DNA of 64,000 nucleotides from Epiperipatus broadwayi. Lineage: Eukaryota; Onychophora; Udeonychophora; Euonychophora; Peripatidae. The stretch is from assembly GCA_028023455.1 (NCBI GenBank), contig JAQFVV010006238.1:3046572-3110571 (forward strand). The letters are read 5' to 3'. Positions 23,797 to 35,000 of this stretch are shown here, piece by piece (position 1 is the stretch's first letter; each line of letters starts with the position of its first letter). The notes under the pieces are model-generated. The model ran no database searches. It was not told where the DNA came from and was given only the letters and a program-made list of their open reading frames with translations. The position numbers and the translations under genes were made by a program.

Positions 23797-26700
23797 GCCA
23801 CAGAAAGAAATTTGCTTTCAACTAAACAGGGACCCTTTGATTCCTCTTGGAGGTCTTAAAGGAACTGAGCAGAGCAAATTTCTAATGTCCATTCCATATG
23901 TTCTTGCCCTTGCAGTTGTTATTACTATATAATTATTCATATAGTATACAGATATGGATGGGCTGCTCACCAACATGGCTTTTTACTCTGAGTTTAAGAT
24001 CAAGAAACACTACAGTCTTCTCAGTTGTCTGACAAGGCAGAATGAGTGTGTGTGTAAATGAAAAAAAATTCTAATAGATATATACAATAATGACAGACAA
24101 AAATAAATCATGGCCCTTATGCCCAGAAGGTTATAAAGTTACCAGCCAAGACAGTAGTTGGTGGCTGAAGATGGAGGGTGCTAAGAATCCCCTGATTGTG
24201 GACTTAGGCTTCCATTTGATGATGACCTTTATTTAGATACTTACAACTGCAGACCACTTTCACGTGAAGGAAGATTGTAAGAATTGGAAAAACTGTCTCA
24301 CATTAAATGAGACATTATTGAATTTTGTGAAGTTAGAGAAAAGCTGAAAAGAAAATTGGTTTAAAAAGTGGACATGTACTTTACTACAAAGGCACAAATA
24401 TTGGAAGTACAAGTGGAGTAGGATTTATTATAAATAAAAAGTGAAAGAACAACATTGTGAAGATTGATGGGGTATTGGACAGACTGGCAAGATTTGTTAT
24501 ACAACTTAATAGCAGATACCAAATGCAGATAATTCAAGTTTATGCCCCAACAAGTTCTTATAGTGATGAAGTAATTAGAGGACTTTTACATGGATATACA
24601 AAGGGCTTTTTATCAGACCAAACAACATTTTAAAATTGTTATAAGAGAGTGTAATGCTAAAATTGATAAACAATTGAAAGATAAAAGTGCTATAGGTAAA
24701 TTTGTTTATGGACATAGACTTATGGAGTTTGCAAAAAAAATCTTTATATTATGAATTCTTTTTTTTTTTTTATGAGAAAAATAAAAGAAAATGGACATGG
24801 ACACATCCAAATGAAAGGTACAATAGAATTTGATTATATTTTGACTAAGAGAAAATACACATTTCAAGATTGCAATGATCTTAATACATTCAACACTCGA
24901 TGCGTTCATCAATTAGTAAGATGTTAAGATACATGTTAATGCAAAACTAGAGAGACAAAAATTATTAAGAAAAACAATATTCACAGTTAATACTTCTAAT
25001 CTTCAGAAACATTCTAATAAATTTAAATTAGAACTTGCAAATTGGTTTCAAATATTAGTAGATTTTGAACATGATTCATATTTGAATGAAATTAATAGGA
25101 AAATAACTGATACACTTTTAAAAACTGCAACAAAAATAGCTGATAAAAAAAACAGCAATTGACCAATAAAATTTCTACTGAAACTAGAGAATTTATGAAG
25201 ATTAGAGGGAATATGAAGATACATAAAAATGATGCATTAAGAAGAATTGAACATCTCAAATTTTGTAAAATGGTGTGAAAAAGAGTTGATAATGATATAA
25301 GAAAGTATAACTGTGAACTAGAAAGGAAAGCTATAGAAGAGAATAAAAGTCTTGAGAGTGTAAAACAATATTTTGGTATTGGTAAGAATCATATATCTAC
25401 AATAAGAAAAAAGATGTAATTATTACCAAAAAGAGAGATGACATCATGAAATGAGTAGAAATGTTCTATCAAGAATCATATGGTAATAAAGAACAAGTAT
25501 CTCCTATAACTATTATATCTTCTGAATTTCCCAGGATTTTAAATGAAGAAGTGAGCTGTGCAATTAAATTTATGAAGAAATGAAAAGCTCCAGGTAAAAT
25601 GGAATGATAATTGATATCTTAAAAGAAGCATGTGAAGAAATAAAACTTTTTTTGAAAAATATTTAAAAAAAGTGATAAAGAAGATAGAAATTATAGACCT
25701 GACAGTCTTTTATCAGTTTTATTCAAAATTTTTACGAAGATAATTACAACTCGTCTACAGAGAACTTTGAATTTCAACCAACCAAAAGAATAAGCTTGAT
25801 TTAAAAATAGTTTTAATACAATGGATCATATCAATGTATTGAGATAAGTTATAGAAATGACCAATGAATATGAATTGCCATTAAGTTTTGGACGTATAGA
25901 TTATGGAAAGGCAATTGATTTTATAAGCATTTCTTTAATGATTAAAGCACTGGATCATCAAAGTATAGACCCAAGATATTATCATATTCTGAAGAATATT
26001 TATAAAAATTCAACAACAGCAATTAAATTACTTAATGATACTAGGAAGGTTAACATTGAGAAGGATGTAAGACAGGTTGGCTTCATTGAGAAGAATGTAA
26101 GACAGGATGACTCCATATCTCAAAAACATTTTACAGCAGTGCTGCAAGAAGTATTTTGTAGATTAAAATGGGATGCTAAAGGAATAAAAGTAAATGAAGA
26201 TTATTTAAGTCATTTTGCAAATGATGTGGTTGTTTTTGCTAATAATGTTTGAGAACTTGAAGACATGTTATAAGAGTTATCAGATGAAAGTAAAAAAGTA
26301 GGACTAAAGATGAACATTAAAAAAGTAATGTTCAATAGATTTTCTCAAAAAATAAAAATAAAGATTGATTATGATGAGTTAGAAGAAGTTAATAACTATA
26401 AATGCCTTGGTCAGATTATTACTACAGATGGAAACATAATGGATGAAATTAATCATAGAATTTAACTTGGTTGGAGTGCTTTTAGTAGAAATAACATAAT
26501 ATTAAAAGGAAAATTTTAATAAATGTGTTTTACTAATTCTTATTTATGGATCTGAGACTTGGACATTTAATAAAAGAGCAATACAGGAACCATACTACTC
26601 AAAGAAGTATGGAGAGATGCATGTTAGGAGTAACAAGAAGACATCAAAAACACAATATATAGATAAGAGAACAAACATATTACTAACATCATTGAAAGGA

Positions 26701-26940
26701 TTAAAAAAATTGGAGTTGGGATAGACATATTGCTATAAGACATGATAATAGATAGGCAATTGAAATATTAAACTGGATTCCAAGAGATAAAAAACCCAGA
26801 AAGTGATCACATGTAAGATTGATGAAGTAAGAAAGCGTGTAGAAGTGATGTGGAGAAGAGAATCTAGAAATTAGAGAAGATGGATTGAACTTGGAGAGAC
26901 CATCCTGCAGTTGATTGATAATAGTTACCAATGATGATGA
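23797..26940 (+). mobile_element. RTE-clade LINE copy C, near full length but decayed
   Basis: Aligns end to end with the minus-strand copy at 34763-38059. It has a 5' non-coding segment with CCTTTGATTCCTCTTGGAGG (23836), endonuclease remnants at 24090-24900 and a reverse-transcriptase region at about 25300-26300. The C-terminal region ends in an AATGATGATGATGATATG tail at about 26925-26945. Many stops and frameshifts. The longest RT frame (25857-26252) keeps the GRIDYGKAIDF block but carries an internal insertion (KDVRQVGFIEKNVRQDDSIS, a partial duplication of the RQGDS motif), and the aspartate pair is reduced to ANDVVVFANN. Not functional; clean target-site duplications not found. Confidence 0.85.
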
Positions 26941-27044
26941 TGATATGATTTTTTATTTTATTAAAAATGAATATATGTACTCTAAACATCTTCAGGCATT
27001 AACAGCAAAAAATACTAAAAAACTTTAATCATTTATCCATTTAA

Positions 27045-27300
27045 TGAATATTTCTGTAGTATAATTCACTACACCATTCTTATGCAAGATAGGAACTGAT
27101 TTCTATCCACTTTTAACATCTTGCGGAGGGTGTAATTCTTTTTACATGTTTTTGGTTATATGTTTATGATTATGCACCTCCTTAAGGTGTTAAAAGTGGA
27201 TAGAACCCAGCCCCATCTTACATGAACACTACAAAAATAATAATATTTATTAAGTGGATAATCTCTAGTCTAATAAATGACTAATAAAAAAAAAATACTT
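27045..27300. repeat. Repeat R1, partial copy with inverted arms
   Basis: GATTTCTATCCACTTTTAAC (27100) and GTTAAAAGTGGATAGAACCC (27189) form inverted arms. TTAAGTGGATAATCTCTAG follows, as in the copies at 1764 and 42855. Confidence 0.65.
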
Positions 27301-27369
27301 TTATCATTTATATATAAATATATTGTGACCTTCACATTTAGGCACTATAACACACTGCAGTAGGAAGAT

Positions 27370-28330
27370 CTTTCTGATCTATAATTTCTGTTTTTCATTC
27401 TTATCTATACCACATATGGCCCTTTTCTAGCTCTTCTATAGTGTCTTATAAGGGACCAAGCTTTAAACTTTAACGATTCATTTATTATTATTTCTTTAAG
27501 AAACATGTAAGCCCAGCTCTACTTCAACCTTTTAATTCTTTCAAATCATAAATATTTGTTCTCTCACTCATATATGTTGCTTTTGGTTCGTCCTTATTAC
27601 TATTAACATAATATATCCTTTCTTTGTTATGTGGTCAAAAGTTTTTCTATTTGCTCTTCCACTGGGCATACAAGTTTTAAATCCATATGTAAAAACTGAT
27701 AAACGCTTGAATTAAAATCCTTTTATATAAACACGAAGGTATATTTTCTTTTCATAATAAATTATTTATTCCAAAAACACTCTATCTAAATTTAATTATA
27801 TAATTAATTACCTCCATTAAGTTTCTGCCAATTTTAATAATCTAACCAAATTATTTGTAGTTGTTAACTCAGGCAAAACTTTTCGTACAGTAGTGCCACT
27901 CATTGCTAGCCAGAGTAATCAATGGATGCAAGAACTAGTCTGAGAATATTAGATGAGTAGGCACTAGATAGGGATTTTATGCATAAACCTTCTTGCATCC
28001 ATTGATTACTCTGGATTGCACTGAGTGACACTACTGTATGGAGAGTTTTGCTTGTTTTAACAGCTTGAGCAAGCATAAGAAATCGTGATCATGTGATATT
28101 TAGTTGCTAACTCCTAATTCACTATTATCAATATTTATTTTTTTCTTATATGAAAAGCAATTGAACATTACTCTTGACTTGTATATTTGTTCTATTTCAT
28201 ATCTTTTGCAATATTTTCTAAAGCTCTGAAACATTATTTGCAAAAGACAATTCCTATCAAATAATTCAAAAATTTTATTTATTGCCCAATTATTTAATTG
28301 GTGGTAAAAAGTAGGAAAAAAGATTAGCAT
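27370..28330 (-). pseudogene. RTE LINE fragment D, old, split by an FBR element
   Basis: Diverged minus-strand match to the C-terminal RTE region. Blocks equivalent to TTGTTCTCTTACCCATACAT and GTTAACTTTTCCTAATTCAT are recognisable at about 27555-27870, and the sequence resumes at 28104 (CTAACTCCTAATTCACTATT). An FBR copy occupies the gap. More diverged than copies A-C, so older. Confidence 0.65.
27858..28113. mobile_element. FBR element inserted in RTE fragment D, with flanking duplication
   Basis: The FBR body (about 27871-28100) starts AGGCAAAACTTTTCG and ends GTGATCATGTGATATT. The flanks are TAGTTGTTAACTC (27858-27870) and TAGTTGCTAACTC (28101-28113), 13 bp with one mismatch. The interior holds complementary halves: AGTAGTGCCACTCATTGC against GCACTGAGTGACACTACTG. 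Confidence 0.8.
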
Positions 28331-28655
28331 GTGTTGTAAAGATAAAAGAATGTTGATGATTTTGACAAATAAAGTTGAATATTGTTTACTTTTTTACATT
28401 TTGCTTAAATTTATTAGAATTATTATCTATATAAAATATATTTAAAATGAATTACATTGATGAAATGTTTATAAATATGTGCAAAATCTAAAATTATGGG
28501 TCATTGGGTTATCATTTTATTTGGGAATAATATACCTATTTACATAGATGTTAAAATAATTTATATATTAAGGAAAACTAAAGTGAAAGAATGTTGTAAA
28601 TATTAAAAATAATTCATTCGTTAAATCCACAATAGAGAAAACAAATGACACAATC
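28114..28655. other. RTE fragment end and intron sequence
   Basis: The first about 200 bp are the remainder of RTE fragment D; beyond about 28330 nothing is recognised. Confidence 0.45.
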
Positions 28656-28659
28656 CCAG

Positions 28660-29205
28660 ATTACACAATGCTTTTCAGAAGCAAACTATTTTCTTACTCC
28701 AGTTTTGCCATCCACTGCAAGCGTGATTAATAAATGCAGGATAGTAATGCTTATTATATCCTTCAGAAACAAACTTTTTTACTTCATATCTGCTATCTAT
28801 TGTAAGTTTGAGTAATTAATGTATGTAAAATGATAATGCTTATTACATTCTTCAAAAGCAAACATTTTTTCCGATTTTGCTATATATTGTATGGTTGAGT
28901 AGAGAGAGGGAGAGAAGGGGGGGGTTAGAGAGCAGGTGAGAGAGGGAGGAGCAATTTTTTTTTATTCCAGTTCCATTGTAAGCTTGAGTATTTATTAGTA
29001 GGATAGTAATACTTATTACATCCTTCAGAAACAAACATTTTACACCAGTTCTGCCATCTATTGGAAGCTTGAGCAATTAATGGGTGCAGAATAGTAATAC
29101 TTATTACTTTCTTCAGAAGCAAACTTTTTTACTTCAGTTCTGCCACCTATTGTAAGTTTGAGTAATCAGTAGATGAAGTATAGTAGTGCTTATTACATTC
29201 TTCCA
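28660..29205. repeat. Tandem array, period about 84-90 bp
   Basis: Units recur at about 28665, 28747, 28831, 29008, 29095 and 29185, each containing TAATGCTTATTACATTCTTC, AGCAAAC and TCTGCCATCTATTG followed by GTTTGAGTAATTAATG. A GAGAGAGGG-rich block interrupts the array near 28900-28955. The CCACCTATTGTAAGTTTGAG and GTAATCA segments resemble the GTGCCACC...AGAGTAATCAATGG core of FBR, so a common origin is possible. The small overlapping open frames on the minus strand are repeat translations, not genes. Confidence 0.75.
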
Positions 29206-30237
29206 CAGTGCTATTTTATACATATTTCCAGATTAGTTTTTGTGTTGTGGTTTTCACAAAAAATTAGATATTTTACTGATCTTAGAAAAGTGAAAAGAAA
29301 TAATTTTTTAAGAGATTTTGATGACTATTTAATCAGATTAGAATTGAATTTTTACATTAAGCACTAATAAATGGATTTAAATTATCTTTACTAAAAAAGT
29401 ATTTAATTGTCAAAACGTGTGATCGTAAATGAAAATGAAAAGAAGGCCCATGAATGAGAGCTCTATTATTACATCAAGGAATATGCTTTTGAATATTTTA
29501 AAAACAAAATTTTAAAAAATATCATTCATCTAACTTCCAAATGCCATTGTAGTAATAAAAATATTAATGTATTTAATTACTATTAATAGTTTTTGAAGAT
29601 TGCTTCTCATCTCCTAACTGCCTGCTTTAATTTTAAAAACTTTAAATAAAAAAATTGAATTGTTTATTGTTCAATGTCCTGACCTACAATCTATGGAGTT
29701 TGAGGTCTAAAATTTGAAACTTCACTATTGGTTGAAATACGCAGGATATTGACAACTATTATGGGATTTGAAAGTCCACATTCACTATAATTTATTGAAA
29801 AACTATATAATATTTTTTTCATTAACATTTTTACGTGTCACTACCTAATTCTATACAGTTGGAAAAAAAAAGAGACTTTTACATTTATGAATAATGAACA
29901 GTGGGGTTGATGTGGACTGTATTGCCATCTGAAGTACGATTGTGTTGTCAAAATCTTTGTCATAAAGCTGAATTTTTGGATTTCATGAAGTTTTGGATCT
30001 CCTAATTGTGCATGAGTGATTCTAACACTTGTAGCTAAAATATGGTGATGTCTTGGTATAGGTACTGGCCATACAGTAATTATTTAATTCTACAGCTCTT
30101 TTCCAAAAGACACTTCACAATCATAAAGCCTGGTTTTAGACCAATTGCATTTTAGATCCTTCAGTACCAAAAGTATGACTTCTAAAAAGTAACTGGAAAT
30201 AGTAGCAGTACTATAATAAAAGTATCTCTTCTTGAGG
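29206..30237. other. Intron sequence, nothing recognised
   Basis: No exon or repeat family supported; the frame at 29173-29367 has no domain. Confidence 0.5.
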
Positions 30238-30990
30238 AAATGATGTGATGTGATGTGATGTGATGTATTATGGCTTCTCCTTAAACGAAGTCAAGAATAT
30301 CTCAGCAATTATGCCCAGATAAACCTGTTAGCCACTTTCTTTTACATTCCCCACTCTAAATTTACCCATAATCTGCTCTATCCCATTTCCACAACATAAT
30401 TTTTGTCAACTCTATAACCTTTATATCTAAATCCCCCTTATCTTTTCCCAAACCCAGCATAAAAACCAATAATTCACTTTCTGTATAATCACTCTTTTCA
30501 TATTTATTTTTCCACAACTTCATTATATGTACCCTTTCTGTTTTCAAACATTTACATTCAATTAACAAATGCCTAATATTTTCAATTCCTTCCTTACATA
30601 ATTTACAAAATAAATCACCCATATTTTTCCATTTACATGTATATTCTTTTGTAGCTAAAGATCCTGTTTGAGCCTTAAACAATAAACTACTTTCCTTACT
30701 ATTATCATAAATTAACTCACACCTAATATTCTGTTTATTTCTATATATATTTAAACTCTTTTTACTCTCCATACTATTTCTCCATCTCTCTAACTCCCTA
30801 GTCTTTATTAATAAATTTATTCTTTTATCCCATTCCTTATTACTATAACACTCAATAATCCTCTTAACACAATCATCCCATCTTTTGTACAAATATACTG
30901 ATATAAATTCTTTATCCAAATCTTTTGCATAGCGCATTACCTTTCTCACCCATCTTGTTACCTGTCCTTTACTCATAACCCAATTAAATG
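30238..30990 (-). mobile_element. LINE-B copy 6, 5'-truncated, best-preserved C-terminus
   Basis: A 0.75-kb 3' fragment with one uninterrupted minus-strand frame (30362-30976, 204 aa). It opens MSKGQVTRWVRKVMRYAKDL, carries RELERWRNSMESKKSLNIYR, then the knuckle CKLCKEGIENIRHLLIECKC (two Cys, His, Cys) and a Leu/Lys-rich end. Its 3' tail is five GATGT repeats at 30240-30264. The intact frame suggests this is one of the younger copies. Alone it encodes only the post-RT C-terminal part and cannot be active. Confidence 0.9.
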
Positions 30991-32629
30991 ATCATATTTT
31001 CTATAAGTGCTGCCACCTGTGTTCAAAATCATCTTTATTTCTATCAATCCATTTTTTTTTTATATATTTTTATAACCTGCATGCATGGTTTGGTTTAGTG
31101 GTTGAATGTCAGATTCAGAATTCAAAGTATGGAAAATAACCCAGAACTGTTACTTCAAGTGCTGAAACTTTTTATGAACTTATAAGCAATAAATCATATT
31201 ATTTTTTCCTTCTACAGTTTAATGAAATAGTAAAGTTGCAAACTCTGGAATCTCAGCTCTGACACTCCTGACACTTCTTATGAATTTCTGATCAATAAAC
31301 CGTCCAATTATTCTTTTTTATACTTTCGGAAATGATGTAACTTGATTACATAAAGAATTTATAAAAATTCTAAAATTGTACAATAAATTACATTAAAAAG
31401 GTAGCAAGAAGTTGCAAAATACCAATGATGGTGATTTAATATCATTACTTAGTCATTCTATTGAAGAACTCATACCACAGAACTTACAAGTATCTGCCTT
31501 CCCTATTTATAATCTGAGGTTCAAACCTGACCAGATCACATAAAGGCTTAAGATTTTTTGATTTAGATGGTCCATAGCAAGCCTATATAGCCTTCCTCCA
31601 AATAATGATCTCAGTGGAGATATATTACTGCTCCTAACTAAAGAGTAATTTTTAAGGTTAATATGAATAAGTCAATATAATTTTCTACTTCTTCTTTTCC
31701 TGTGTATTGATTTCTACTTTAACATATCATACCACTTACACCTTTCTTAAACACTTTATCAATGCTTTTATTTATATCAAACTAACAGCTTCAACTGTCC
31801 TGCAGTCATCATCACAGCTCTTGTAATATAATGTGGGATTTACTATCAGTGGGGAAATATTGTAATCTTATGGCAACTAAGATCGTAGTTTGTTTTATTT
31901 TCATAAAATTCTGTTGCCTAGTTCAATTAACATGCAAGTTCCTTTTAAATTTTTTTTATCCATTATGACCCTTCATTTCCACTTCAGCATATGACAACCA
32001 TCCAGAAGCATAGAAATTCATGCAGGCATATTAAGAGAATGTAATCTGCATTTCTGCACTTATAATTATTTGAAGTATGGTGGAGTTGAAATGAAAAATC
32101 AATAAAAACAACAAAAAAAGTATTTCTGCAAATCAATGAATTATTCACTCTTTCACCTACAGTTAAAAATAAATAGAAACAGTTCCTTCCTTTCATGTGA
32201 ATAATGTAATGAAAAAATACTGAAATGTCAACCCAGATATTGAGATTCAAATGTTTGATACTTTTAATACATCTGCCAAAGTAAAGTTGTTTGTGAAATG
32301 CATCTGAGTTTTTATGCCAGTGAACGATTGCAAAATTGGTGAAGATGAGATGAGGATGCTAGGATAAAAACTCAAGAATAAAAAAGAGAAATATATCTTA
32401 CCTTTGCAATCATTATTTTTATTTTTTACATGGAGTTCAAGGGGGATAGAAACTAGTCTCTACCTTGTTTGTGAATGCTACAATGGAAAAATATTGAACT
32501 GTGTATGTAGGCATGGAGTTTCAGATGTTTTATACATCATCATATGAAAAATGAAAATTCTTTATGAACTGCACAAATATCACATGTCCACCATTTCATG
32601 TGTGTACAAAATTGCATTTTCAGTTTGGG
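30991..32629. other. Intron sequence, weak tRNA-like segments only
   Basis: Near 31090-31125 the string TGGTTTAGTGGTTGAATG resembles a tRNA A box, and AGGTTCAAACCTG near 31512 resembles a B box. They are too far apart and too weak to call an RNA gene; degraded SINEs are possible. No exon seen. Confidence 0.4.
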
Positions 32630-32634
32630 CTCAC

Positions 32635-32885
32635 AACTTTATAGCTAACTAAAAAGATAAAAGATGACTGCTGAAGGAAGATGTTAGATCCAAAGATCTA
32701 GTTATATTGCTCTCAGACCCAAGGCTCCTCATTAGTGGAATCCATAAGCTAGAAAATATCTGGGGATAATGGATAAGCTTTTGATGCACAAACCTTCTGG
32801 ATTTATTGGTTACCAGGGCTTTCACTAGGTGGCAGTATTATATGGAGAAAGTTATTGTTGCTTTTAATGCTTGAATAGAGTGAGG
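32635..32885 (-). mobile_element. FBR element, degenerate copy
   Basis: Reverse-orientation FBR: GATCCAAAGATCTAG, TGCTCTCAGACCCAAGGCTC and GGTGGCAGTATTATATGGAG are diverged versions of the FBR core. Flanking duplications not identifiable. Confidence 0.6.
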
Positions 32886-33256
32886 AAGAGAATAGTCTTA
32901 ATTTCTGTGGTGGTGGAGGATTGTAAATAATGGTTTGAGGTAAAGGATCATTAGTAACCCCCTCTCCAAATGAAAATACGTAATGTGTGGTATTATTGGT
33001 CTCATCTTCTAGCGTATTGAGAACATATCCACAGTATGGTACTCTTTATGGATTAGTATAAAGAGTAGCAATCAGAATTTGATCTTGTAATCTTACGGTT
33101 GCCGGTGCTTATCAACAGGAATAATCATTATGACAATAAACTAATTATGATAGTTAATAAACCGGTTTATTTATTATAATTGTTTAGTATAATATTTATT
33201 TCAAACAATATTATTCATTATCAGTAAATGCAGGTTTAATTTTTTTTTTTTTTCAG
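32886..33256. other. End of the 24-kb intron
   Basis: Ends with a long T-tract and TTTCAG acceptor at 33251-33256; otherwise nothing recognised. Confidence 0.6.
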
Positions 33257-33585
33257 TTAAACCATTAAAGAATCTAGTAGAATTAGCCAAAGAAATGGGT
33301 TCAACTTCATTAATTCAGTCCATAAACAGCTCTGGTCTGGCTGCTGTATTAGCTACCGCTGGGGCTTTCACATTGTTTCTGCCAGATGATAAAGGATTTA
33401 CAAAAGTACCGGCAGAAATGAAAGAGAAGTTAATATCAATGCAGGTTACAGATGTACCGAGCCCGCCTATGCTCTTATATCACCTAATACCAAAGAAGAT
33501 AACGTCACATGAATTTCACAATAACATGTTGATAGAAACATTATACGAATACCAAAACGTCCGAATCAACAGATCACCTCATGGA
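33257..33585 (+). CDS. Fasciclin-domain matrix protein (TGFBI/periostin-like), FAS1-1 exon
   Basis: A 329-bp exon: acceptor TTTCAG before 33257, donor GTAAGT at 33586. It starts by completing the phase-1 codon of the EMI exon and ends in phase 0. It encodes the body of the first fasciclin domain: KPLKNLVELAKEMGSTSLI, then SGLAAVLATAGAFTLFLPDD (the conserved H1 box, usually TVFAPTN), and LLYHLIPKK (the YH motif linked to integrin binding in TGFBI). It corresponds position by position with human FAS1-1. The in-frame Met at 33295 is internal, not a start. Product expected to be secreted to the extracellular matrix. Confidence 0.95.
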
Positions 33586-33834
33586 GTAAGTCTTTAAAAC
33601 GAATACACAATAGAATTTAAAAACAAACAAACATGTATGTCTGTGTGTATATATAGTTATATATGTGGTAATAGAGTGCTTGATCGAGTCGATTACTAGA
33701 TTAATATCAGTTATGGTTGTTAATGTTTGCTATTCCTTGCTCTACTTTTAAAACTATATCAGAAAATAATTCCAATTACATCAAGTTACATTAGCAATTT
33801 CAATCCTATTTAATTCACCATAAAAGGTAGATAT
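33586..33834. other. Intron start, nothing recognised
   Basis: AT-rich intron sequence after the FAS1-1 donor. Confidence 0.5.
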
Positions 33835-34205
33835 TTCCAAGTTTAATACATGTTCTCTGATTCACAATATTTCTTCCCTGCATCACTTCAGCAAATTTCC
33901 TTTTCTTATATCAACTCACACATAATCTCCTTCTAAGTCTTTTACAATTTCACAAAATTCAGTTTAAGACTTACACTTGTTCACTTAGCCCAACTCTATT
34001 GTAGCCCTTTAATTAACTGAATTAAATTAATCTGCCATTATAGCACTTAAATATCAAATGACATCCCAAGCAATTAATTGTATGTTTTTAAATATGTATT
34101 TATTCTTTCATTGAGAACATAATACCTATTTGTTTGCACAGTTATATATTTTGCTTTCAGTAACTCCTTATGACTCGTAATACACATTTTTTCATACTTT
34201 ACTAA
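33835..34205 (-). pseudogene. RTE LINE fragment F, very old
   Basis: Diverged match to the RTE C-terminal region on the minus strand: TCTCCTTCTAAGTCTTTTAC at about 33928 equals TCTCCTTCTGGGTCTTTTAC in the intact copy, followed by GCCCAACTCTATTGTAGCCC. Only local blocks align. Confidence 0.5.
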
Positions 34206-34206
34206 G

Positions 34207-34347
34207 TAGTCTGAAGTTTAACCACTAAACATCACATAATCACCATCTCTTATGCACAAACCTTCTGACATCCATTGATTACTCTGGTTGGCACAGGCTG
34301 GCACTACTATATGGAGAGTTTTGTCTGTTTAATTTAGTCTGAAGTTT
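34207..34347 (-). mobile_element. FBR element, short copy with 13-bp flanking duplication
   Basis: TAGTCTGAAGTTT occurs exactly at 34207-34219 and 34335-34347. Between them is a 115-bp FBR: AACCACTAAACATCACATAA at one end, GGTTGGCACAGGCTGGCAC, GGAGAGTTTTGTCTGTTTAA at the other. The exact 13-bp duplication defines both ends of the element. Confidence 0.85.
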
Positions 34348-34595
34348 CTGTATTCTCAGGGGTGGGCAATTGTTTTGGCTCAGGGCCACTTTGTGGAAGC
34401 AGAGATTAGCATAGGGCCGTACCTTTTAAAATGATTGCATTCATTAATTAACTTTGCATTTCAGAAATGGTATTAATTGTAACATAAAAATCATAAATAT
34501 AAATTAAATAATATAGTGGCAGTATTATTCAATTTATTTATTGTGCTAATTTCATATCATCTATAGCTGCAAGCACATTGAATTTTAGAATTAGT

Positions 34596-34753
34596 TTAAT
34601 AAGACAAATGTACCCGATCACACTTTTCTACAATTTTTTGGAAATCAGGAGTGAGATTGCTTGTTGAGATTCTCATCACAGCCTACAAGTTAATGTCTGT
34701 CAAAGAGTATCTATATTTATTCTTGTTGATCTTCAAGCAAGAAAAAATTTGCT
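34596..34753 (-). pseudogene. hAT transposase C-terminal tail
   Basis: The minus strand reads IFSCLKINKNKYRYSLTDIN, a stop in place of a residue, then TSNLTPDFQKIVEKCDRVHL and a stop near 34596. This matches the conserved C-terminal end of hAT (SPIN/ZBED-like) transposases (KSKYR..LTD..L...TPDF..L). It was continuous with the fragment at 38069-38243 before the RTE inserted. Confidence 0.75.
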
Positions 34754-34781
34754 CACAAATATTTCATCATCACCATCATTA

Positions 34782-35000
34782 TCAACCATTATCAATCCAC
34801 TGCAGGATGAAGGTCTCTCCAAGTTTAATCCATCTTCTCCGATCTTTAGCTTCTCTTCTCCACATCACCCCTACACATTTTCTTATTTCATCCATCCATC
34901 TTACATGTGGTCTCCTTCTGGGTCTTTTACAATCTCTTGGAATCCAGTTTAAAATTTCAATTGTCCATCTATTATCATCTCTTATAGCAATATGTCCAGC
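34782..35000 (-). pseudogene. RTE copy B C-terminal region beyond the premature stop
   Basis: Directly after the TAG, in the same frame, the minus strand continues AGHIAIRDDNRWTIEIL, then RPRRRPHVRWMDEIRKCVG and RRRWIKLGETFILQ, ending at a TGA at 34782-34784. This is the usual RTE C-terminus (W.GH..R....W......RP.GRP..RW.D). The stop is therefore a nonsense change (TGG to TAG would explain it) and not the natural end. Confidence 0.88.

Noticed and set aside
28660-29205. CRISPR-like regularly spaced repeats
   Set aside because: Direct tandem units of about 87 bp without conserved short repeats and unique spacers, in a eukaryotic intron.
31090-31530. tRNA gene suggested by TGGTTTAGTGGTTGAATG and AGGTTCAAACCTG
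   Set aside because: The two boxes are about 400 bases apart and no stem structure supports either as part of a tRNA.
33295-33597. Independent 100-aa protein
   Set aside because: Part of the FAS1-1 exon; the last codons (VSL) are read through the GTAAGT donor.
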